NCBI GenBank assembly: GCA_947466425.1
Contig: CANIBZ010000017.1
Location: forward strand, 1 to 49,283
DNA: 49,283 nucleotides
Source: Flavobacteriales bacterium
GTDB lineage: Bacteria > Bacteroidota > Bacteroidia > Flavobacteriales_D > Sanyastnellaceae
Direction of reading: 5' to 3'
Shown: positions 23,774 through 32,600 of the stretch, piece after piece
Numbering within the stretch: the stretch's first letter is position 1
Layout of the letters: each line of letters opens with the position of its first letter
Translations under genes and position numbers: made by a program
The notes under the pieces: model-generated
The model's input: only the letters and a program-made list of their open reading frames with translations
Databases searched by the model: none
Told to the model about the DNA's origin: nothing

Positions 23774-26514
23774 CTCAACACGACCTTCGTCCTTGACTTC
23801 CCCTTCGAAGAGGAAATGTAAATGGTCTGCGGGGGAATATTTAAATGCACACTCTCATTCATACCCAAGTTAGATTTCGTGAAAACCAATTGTCCGATAT
23901 CATTAAATACTTCCAGACCGAACAAACGTTCGGTTCCCGTGTATTTCAACTGTCCTGTTTTCCAATCGACAATAAATTCATTGGAAGAACTAGGTTCTTC
24001 AACAAAATCGAATACGACCGTGAATAGCGTATCCACGGTGCATCCGAGAGAATCTGAAATGGAGACGTTGTAATTTCCTAGAGCCAGTCCTGTGTAATTC
24101 AATCCCACAAATCCCGACTGCCACGTGGCGGTATAAGGAGGATGGTTTCCAACCACATCAAGCATTATATTTCCCAAACCCAAAGTACTTTCAGAAACAA
24201 CATTTGCCGTAATTGTTGGTGAAGGAATTACTTGAATTGTAACATCTATGCTCGTTACGCAAAGGAGAGAATCAACAACTGAGAAAGATTGAGTGCCCGC
24301 ACCAAGAATTGTCCCTGGTCCTATGACATCCCAAAAATAATTCGTCCCTACACCAGAAACTGTTGCAGCAAAAACAACCCAGCCACCTGCACATACCCAA
24401 TTGGGAGAAGTCACTTCAATGATTGCCTCTGGAATTTCAGCAATTTCAAAAGAGTATATGGCAGAACACCCGTTTGCATCTGTAATGGTATCTTGGTAAT
24501 TACCAGGAAGCAAATTGCTCACATGTAATTTTCCAAAATCATTGAATCCAGGATAAGGCCCTACTCCACCAAAAGCTTGCAAAACAACCGATCCGTTGGC
24601 CTGCCCAAAGCAAGCATTCATAACCGAGTCTACCGTAACATAAAAAGGCAAGGGCTCTTCAATAAAAACATTTTGATCAACTACGCAGCCTTCAAACAGC
24701 GCAATCGGTGCATTGTAATTCCCTGAAGGAATATCGTTCAACGCAAATACCGTCGCACCCGTATTTATATTCGTTACTTCAATTAAGCCCGTACTATCTC
24801 CTGCGCACATCACCGGCATGCTCGACGTTACAAAATTGTCTAACGAGCCCATTTGAACTTCATAATTCAGTTGCAACGTATGTCCATATCCTGTTCCAAC
24901 GGTAACCGAGTATACTCCAGGTGTTGTGACCCAAATACTTTCAGCTGTCGAACCATTGTCCCATGTATGATTGGGCCACCCAGAAATACTCAATTGCAAG
25001 CTGTCGTTTCCATTTGGACACAACATGGCCTTGGATGCAACAATAACAGGCCGTGTTTCTCCTTCAACAAAAACATGCGTAGTATTCGCGGGAATATTGT
25101 AATAGGTATCCACTACCCCGCTTATCCAAGAGAGCGTCAATGAATCTATTTGGGTATTCTCGCCAAGTCCGAAGATATAATTTTGAGAATTCTGACACAA
25201 GTAATTCTCACCCAATTGGGTGTAATGAAGACGATGCTCACCGTTCAAATAATAATCAATGTAAGTGCCGACACCGTTGTGATTACTCAATCTTCCCTTC
25301 AATCTGCATTTCAGATAATTATTTTCTGTATCTGTATTGTTCTGAAATACTCTCGATTGAAAACCTGTTTCAGCGCCCAAGTATAGATCATACAAACCGT
25401 CGTTATTAAAATCTCCTTTCGACGAAGTGAAGTATCCGTAGGGCAATCCTGAAATACCTGTTGTGTTATCGATTGAAAACACACCTTGATTGTTTCTCAA
25501 AACGTGATTTCCAAATTGATTTAAGTACATTAAGTTAATGTGTCTTTCATCCACAATCAAATCATTCCAACCATCGTTTTCAATATCGAACCACAGAGCA
25601 CTCCACGACCACTTATTCAATGCCGTACCTGTTGCAGCAGCTGCGTTTGAAAAGCTATTCAACCCGTTATTCTCAAACAGAAAATTTCCGTAATTCGGAG
25701 TGTTTGCAATGTATATGTCAAGATCTGCATCGTTGTCATAATCACACCACGAGTTAGACATGGCGTCTAAATACAATGCGCCACTCAGGCCAAAAGAGCC
25801 CCCAGGCGTCTGATCGGTGAATAAACCGGGAACATCTTGCGTATACAATTCAGAGCCTGTTCTAAAATCATTGAGGATAAAAATATCTTGGTAGCGATCG
25901 CGTGACAGGTCTATGAAGGTGGGTTGAAAGTGATTTCTATAATAACCATGTGGACTGTTTGAAAACCCTCCATTTTGATTATTGGTCAAGAAAGTACTTT
26001 TAATTCCGCCTATGGTTGCAGTGCTGTAGTTTGCAATGTATAAATCTAAAAAGCTATCTCTATTGTAGTCACCGAGGGCTCCGCCAAATGAATTGTTTGC
26101 AGCACTAAAAGGAAAGTTTAAGAGATTCGATTGATTAACAAAAACAAGACTGTCTGTTTGAACAAACAATTGCGATGGTCCATCTCTCTTGATGATAAAT
26201 AAATCATTGTCCCCATCTTCATCGTAATCTCCCCACAAACATGTCTTGGAATCATAAATGTTTTCGAATGACGTGTGCAGTTGAAAAGCACCTTGATTAT
26301 TTATGTAAAGCCTTGTCGCTCCGCCTGAAATGCAGATGGTTAGATCATCCCAACCGTCTTCATTCACATCGAAGCAACTTGAACCGGTTCCGTACATGGT
26401 TGATGCATTCAATGCCGCTATTCCTTGAGCTTCTGTTACATCGACAAAAACCTGCGCAATCAAAGAGTTGAAAGCAAAAAGCAAGGCAATACAGGAAATT
26501 ATCTTTTTGAACAT
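23770..26514 (-). CDS. FG-GAP/VCBS-repeat surface protein with ASPIC/UnbV domain and T9SS-type tail
   Basis: 914 residues. Signal peptide 1-20. Residues 25-380 are FG-GAP/VCBS repeats with Ca-binding DxDxDGxxD motifs (FDVNEDGWDDL, GDYDEDGDNDLFI, CDYDNDADLDIYI, GDFNNDGLYDLYL). Residues about 395-485 form an ASPIC/UnbV domain (LKGRLSNHNGVGTYIDYYL, QLGENYLCQNSQNYIFGLG, LTLSWISGVVDTYYN). Residues 500-830 hold SprB-like repeats (CFGQANGSVVLQAFGGVGPY, ITDANGCSAIYSFEI). The last 60 residues look like a T9SS sorting domain (FGLEVFNDIGQLVFTK) ending in basic SKGKSRTKVVLR. Probably an exported adhesin or polysaccharide-binding protein. Its stop codon TGA lies inside a TCAT/ATGA spacer of array A2. Confidence 0.85.
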   Translation of the reverse strand: MFKKIISCIALLFAFNSLIAQVFVDVTEAQGIAALNASTMYGTGSSCFDVNEDGWDDLTICISGGATRLYINNQGAFQLHTSFENIYDSKTCLWGDYDEDGDNDLFIIKRDGPSQLFVQTDSLVFVNQSNLLNFPFSAANNSFGGALGDYNRDSFLDLYIANYSTATIGGIKSTFLTNNQNGGFSNSPHGYYRNHFQPTFIDLSRDRYQDIFILNDFRTGSELYTQDVPGLFTDQTPGGSFGLSGALYLDAMSNSWCDYDNDADLDIYIANTPNYGNFLFENNGLNSFSNAAAATGTALNKWSWSALWFDIENDGWNDLIVDERHINLMYLNQFGNHVLRNNQGVFSIDNTTGISGLPYGYFTSSKGDFNNDGLYDLYLGAETGFQSRVFQNNTDTENNYLKCRLKGRLSNHNGVGTYIDYYLNGEHRLHYTQLGENYLCQNSQNYIFGLGENTQIDSLTLSWISGVVDTYYNIPANTTHVFVEGETRPVIVASKAMLCPNGNDSLQLSISGWPNHTWDNGSTAESIWVTTPGVYSVTVGTGYGHTLQLNYEVQMGSLDNFVTSSMPVMCAGDSTGLIEVTNINTGATVFALNDIPSGNYNAPIALFEGCVVDQNVFIEEPLPFYVTVDSVMNACFGQANGSVVLQAFGGVGPYPGFNDFGKLHVSNLLPGNYQDTITDANGCSAIYSFEIAEIPEAIIEVTSPNWVCAGGWVVFAATVSGVGTNYFWDVIGPGTILGAGTQSFSVVDSLLCVTSIDVTIQVIPSPTITANVVSESTLGLGNIMLDVVGNHPPYTATWQSGFVGLNYTGLALGNYNVSISDSLGCTVDTLFTVVFDFVEEPSSSNEFIVDWKTGQLKYTGTERLFGLEVFNDIGQLVFTKSNLGMNESVHLNIPPQTIYISSSKGKSRTKVVLR

Positions 26515-26573
26515 ACAGGAGAGCTGGTTAACGCGAATTTAAGACGAGAGATAAAGTTTTAGTTGCCTGAAAT

Positions 26574-26607
26574 AAAAAGGCCCCCTTCTTTCGAAGGAGG
26601 CCTTTTC
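26574..26607 (-). terminator. Intrinsic terminator of the giant adhesin gene
   Basis: On the minus strand an AAAAGGCC-CCTTC stem with a short TTTC loop (one mismatch) precedes a T-rich run (TTTTTATTT). It lies 40 bp after the adhesin stop codon and may work in both directions. Confidence 0.75.
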
Positions 26608-26648
26608 AGCTTTATGGTTTAAGCAATCTTAAAGACTTGGTCTTCAGA

Positions 26649-29600
26649 TTATTTTTGAACCATCATGCGTTGTGTTTGAACTTCACCGTTGAAGATTGCT
26701 TCAACCATGTACAAACCGTTTGCAAGTGGACGCTCGAAGGTGATGTTCGTATTTAACACACCGCTAACTGAATAACGGTTGCTCCATACTTGACGACCCA
26801 TAGCATCTACTACGCGAATTTGTACGTTGTCTGAATCAACTCCAGAAAGGTTAATGTTCACATCTGTACCGTGTGTTGGGTTCGGATACAAGCTCATGTT
26901 TACTTCATTCGCTGTTTCCGTTCTTACCACTTGTTGGTTAGCTTGACTTCCGTCTGCAACCATACCAGTAGTTCCAATAATGCTCATACAAACTGGAGCA
27001 CCCCATTGGTAGTTCGTTCCAGTGTATGGTAAAATTGGAGCAGTACGCACTGAGTAAGTCTTACCGTATTGCAATGCCAACACTGCACCCAAGTTGATGT
27101 AGTTAGAAGCAGCGCCTCTGTTCAACGTAATTGGAAGACCTACTGGTTGACCTGAAGCGTTCAACTCAGTGAATTCCCAACGCCAGTTAGTAGCACCACA
27201 TACCCATGGCAATGAAGCTACAATAGCACCACGGAAACGTGGACCTGCAGCACACTGGTCAGTTGTACGAAGAGCTGTTGTTGGCTCAGTTGAGATAGTC
27301 ATTGAACAAGGAGCCAATGCAGGAACTGAAATAGTTTCAGCTACACCAGCAGCATTGTTAATGCTATAGGTATTCGTGATTAACACGTTGTAAGTAGATC
27401 CGTATGGCAATGTTGGCAATACGCTGCTCAATACACAGATATCTGATGTTTGAGTGCGCGTGTAAACGTTACCAGCAGCTGGACCTGTTAGACCTGTGTA
27501 TGTGAATGTGTAGCTTGTTCCAGTTGCACCAGCCCAAGTTGCCTTGAAGTACTGACACAAGGTGTATGGACCTGGACCGTAGTCACAACCACCACGCTTC
27601 AACATTTTCACGCAGATCGTGTAAGTACCAGTACCTAAAGCACTGTTGTAGTTACGCACACCTACTCTGTAGACTTGGCCTGCAGTTAATCCGTAGTGGT
27701 TCAAAGTCTCACCACCTAGACCAGCTACTGCATTTTCTTGTGCTACAAGAACACCAGCAGCGGTTTGCAATTCAATTAAGATATCGGCAGAAGTTGAACT
27801 AACAACAATGCTAAGACCTTCTGAAGTTGCAACGAACTGATGCCATTTGTCTTCACCTGATAAACAGATTGTTTGAGCAGAACCACTGATTGAAGCACCT
27901 ACCAATGTACCGTTTGTAGCAGTACATGATGGCCATACTGAAGGTGTGATAGAAGTGGCGTTACTTGGGTTTTCACCAGGAAGTAAACATCCTTCATCTA
28001 TTTGACCGTTACAGTTATCATCTGAAGAGTTGCCGCAAATTTCAAAGTCACCAGGACTAATGTTCGCGTTAGCGTCGTTACAATCTGTTGTGTTTGCAGC
28101 ATAACCCACTGGTTGGCTACAAGCAGTTACAGTTACACCAGCAACACCGTAGTTGTCACCGTCAGCATCTACATACCAGATGTTTGCTGGGTTAACGTTT
28201 ACAGTTACCACTTGCGTAGCTGTTGCAACGTTTCCGTTTACGTCAGTTACAGTGTAAGTAACAGTGGTGTTACCGATTGGGAATGTAGCAGGAGCATTGT
28301 TAGTAGTAGTTGCAACACCACAGTTGTCAGCAGTTGTGGCTGAACCTAATGTGGCCGTTGCTGTACAAGAGTTCAATGCAGCCGTTACAGTAACAGCTGC
28401 AGGAGCAGTTACAGTTGGTAATTGTGTATCATTAACTGTAACAGTGAATGATGAAGTAGTTACCAATCCTTGAGCGTCAGTTGCTGTATATGTAACAGTC
28501 GTTACTCCAACAGGGAACGAAGCACCTGAGTTGAAGTTAGATGTCATAGTTACACAATCTTGATCATCTGAAGCAACTGGCTCGGCCCATGTAATGGTTG
28601 CAGCGCAAGTACCTGTTGCAGCAGGAGCAGTAATGTTTGCAGAAATACCTGTAATTGCAGGAGCCGTGTTTCCAAGGTCTGTAATTGTTAAGGTAGTTGC
28701 TCCAACACCGCTATATCCATCTAATTGGATGTAGTAAGTAGTGCCTGGTATCAAACACTTTACATCTGATAAGAATGCATCAAAACCTGCGCCTCCATCG
28801 TCATTTGCATTAATCAATGCGAATGTTGAATAATTAGCACAGTTTGTAGCACTGTAGATAGCCAATTGGTTATCCCATCCTGGAGCTTCAACACTGATAT
28901 GTCCAGAAGCTGGAGCAACAAAGCTGAACCATACTGTACCTTGAAGAGTACTAGTACACCATCCATTTTGAACATCGCAACCTGTAGCAGGAGCGAACAC
29001 CTCACCTGCGTCTACACCAGCAGCAGCAGTTGAGAATGAAAGTGCACCTTGGTCACCAACAGTTACCGGACGAGCAGTACACGGAGTGTCGATAGCGTTA
29101 CCCAACACTACAGTAACTACGTTTGCTTGGATAGTACATCCATCAGTAGTTGTTGTTGTAGCAGTCAAGTATACAGTACCTGCACCACCCGTTGCATAAA
29201 GAGTTTGATCTTGTGAAGTTCCACCAGCAATCGTAATGAAAGGAGCTACTGGAGCTAAACCGTAGGCCCACTGAATAGTTGAACCTGGATTTTGACCTTG
29301 AATTAACCAAGTTCCAGCACCTGGTACAGGAGCAGTGAAGTCATTTACAAGGATTGCTGAAGGACCAGTAATGGTACCAGCAGTTACCGTGAACAATGAT
29401 TGTGTATAAGGCGCTGAAGTTACAGCAACAGTATTACAAGCATCCGTAACCGAAACAGTGAACGCATCCGTTGCAGCAGTTGGTGTTGCCACATAAGTCG
29501 CAGCAGTAGCTCCTGAAATTGGAGAACCGTTCAAGTTCCATTGGTAAACTGGATTAGCACCACCACCTGTTGTAGTCGCGTTTAACGTTACTGGAGTACC

Positions 29601-32600
29601 CGGACAAACACTTCCTGTTACAGGAGCTGTGTAAGTTACCAATACTGCAATACTTCCGAAATCCATTGGACCACCAAAAGAATAGTTGTGCGTGATAGTT
29701 ACGAATACATCACCACCTGGAGCAACAATGTTAGAACCAGTGTATGTGTAAGGACCACCGTTAGTCAAACCACCATTCACGTTAGCTACCACTTGGCTAG
29801 CAACGTTTGATGCACCTGACATAGCGATGTTCACATCGTTACCCCATGTACCTGCAGTTGATGTAACACCGTTCACTTGAAGAACAGTACCTGTAACTGT
29901 AGCACCAGCAGGGATAGCAATTGTTCCAGTTACTGTTTGCGTTGCACCTGCAGCCACAGAATATGCAGTTGCTAAAGTGAACGTTTGTGTAATTGGAGCT
30001 ACTGCTGCTACTGCTACTGTCAAAGGCTGACCAACAGTAACTGTTGCAGGCACTGTTGAAGAGTAACAAGTAGAAGCGCCATTGGTCACAACATTTGCAG
30101 CGTAAGCTGTTGATGAACCAGAAACCGCTGTTGAAGGAAGAATAGATGTTCCAACAACGTTTAATGTAGATGCTGTTGCTACGAATGAACCGGCAGAAGC
30201 TACTGAGTTGTTAAACCACGATGGCTGCGCTGGCAGACTGTAAGTAATAACCAAGCTAATGTTAGCTGCAGTAGCGTCTGTTCCTGGGTCGTCATAGGAT
30301 TCTCCTAAAAGAACATTGATAGCCGAAGTGCCAATAGAAGATGGAGTCAATGAAATTGTTGCAGAAGCACCAGAAGCAGGGAAGTTCGTGAATACTTGAG
30401 TTGTTCCCAAAGTATAACCGCCTGACAATGCCACTTGCAATTCACCCATGTAACCAGAAGTCACGTTGGTCAACACCAAATTAGCAGAGGTAACGATAGC
30501 ACCTGCTGGTAAGCTTACTGTAACTGGGCTACCTTGAATAGAAGGAGCAACACCTACACCACCGAATGCAGTTCCAATACCTGAAGACAGGTTGTTACCG
30601 AAAGAGTAAGTTGCCGTTTGACCACCGTTAGGAAGACCAAAAGCACTCACGTTTAAGGTAGTACCGTTCAAACAAGTTGAACCTCCTGTTACTCCTGTTG
30701 GAGCAGCAACTTGGTATTCAACCGTTGCAGTTCCTAAGTTAACAGAACAAGAAGGAGTTGTCACATAACGAGCAACGCTTTGAACAGTAGAAGGAGCTGG
30801 TACAGCAACTGGAGAAGTTGTTGTCCAAGTAGCACCATTGTCTACAGAGTACTCATAGAAGTTGTTGTAGTGAATGTCCAAGTTGTCAATTGAGTGACCT
30901 TGGTTCAATCCACCTGTGCGAGCTGCGAAAGCATGCTTCCAAGTAGATTTGTCTGCTGTTAAGTAGTTCGCAGGTAATTGAGCATTGTTCAACACTTGTG
31001 TTCCAGCCAACCACATAGACATTTGTCCAAGTGCATTGATTGTGATAGTCACGTGTGTATTCGCACCACCGATCCATGAAGTATTTGCGTCGAAATAATA
31101 CAAACCTTCTGCTGGAGTTAAGGTAGATGCCGGGTTCATGCGAAGACAGTTGTACATTAAGTAGATACCGTTTACGTTAACCCCGTTCGTGTATGCATCA
31201 AAAGAAAGACGGATACCAGAACCAGAGCCGTTCTCAGGATTTGCAGCACCTGCACCAACAAGGATGTTGTCAGCAGGAGTTCCAACTGGAGTTGGCATAC
31301 ACACTACATCTGGACCGTAGCTATAGCTAAATCCATCTGCAGGAGGAGTAGTACCAGCAGTTGTAATCATATCGAAATCGATTTGAAAATCGTTCGTAGC
31401 TACACCTGTTGTGTTTGTGATTAAGATACCACCTTTTTGGCTGTTCACAGGAGCAGTGAATTGTAATTTACCACCGGTGATAACCGCGTTGTTACACAAT
31501 TCAGCTTGAGCTGGGTTTAATGTAGCACTAGTGAAATCGCTAGCGAATACAGTACCTGATCCGTTGATACCAAAGTTAACAGAACCGTTAGCACCACAAA
31601 CCAATGGCTGTGTTACCGTAGCACTACCTGTAAGCGGTGAGTAGAAACCTACAGTAGTTGAAGCAGAAGTTGTACAACCTGATGCCGCGTCTACCGCAGA
31701 AGCAGTGTAGGTATAAACTCCGTTAATGGTTGGAGTAACAGCTGCTAAAGCAGCGCCTGTTGTTCCAGCAGTAATTCCTGAACCAGCAACAGGTGTTGCG
31801 TTCCAAGTATATGCATATCCTGAATTAGAACTTGTCGCAGCTAAATCTGTAGCAACTGAAGTAGTTCCACAAGATGCAGGATTGCTGTTTGTCAATGAGA
31901 TTGACGGAGGAGCAACCCAGTTCAAGGTTACAGGGAAGCGATCTGTGATACAAGTACCTGTGTTCGTTGCAACATACCAAGATGTAGTAGCAGTAATAGC
32001 AGCAGGTGTGTAGAAGTTACTCGTTGAGTTTTGCAACAAAGTTCCTCCAACTGGTGCATCGTACCACATGTAAATTGGGTTAGCAACACCGTTGAAATCA
32101 AATGCTGTCAATTGTGAAGTTTGTGTTCCACAAACAGTTGCATCTGGATCATCAGCAGAAGCCAATGGAGGAGTGAATGTTGCCGGATCACATGGACCTA
32201 AAATTTGAACCAAATAATCTTCAGTTTCTCCGTATCCATAAGCACCACAAGGATTCATTGTACTACCAGCAATGTTTTCAGCATTCACAACACGCATGCG
32301 TGTCAAACCAGGAGTTGCAGTTCCAGGCACAGTGAATGAGAAAGTCAAGGTCGTTGCAGGAACACAGTTGATGTCCGACAGAGTACCGTTGTTCCATACC
32401 ATTTCACCCGCATCTGTGAACAAACCGTTTTGGTTGTAATCGATGAAGATTGCAGCACCAGAGGTGTAGTTAAATGTTCCGCAAGATCCGATAGTTACAG
32501 CACCTGAAACAGATGCATCTTGAACCAATGCTGGAGCAGCAGGAGCGCCCGCACCAGAGGTGTAGTTGCTATATGTATTAAGAGCAGATCCAGGACCTGG

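Noticed and set aside
23561-23873. Short reading frames across the hairpin array (HPRSGHHN-type repeats)
   Set aside because: They are by-products of the repeat DNA, appear in more than one frame, and have no promoter or conserved features.
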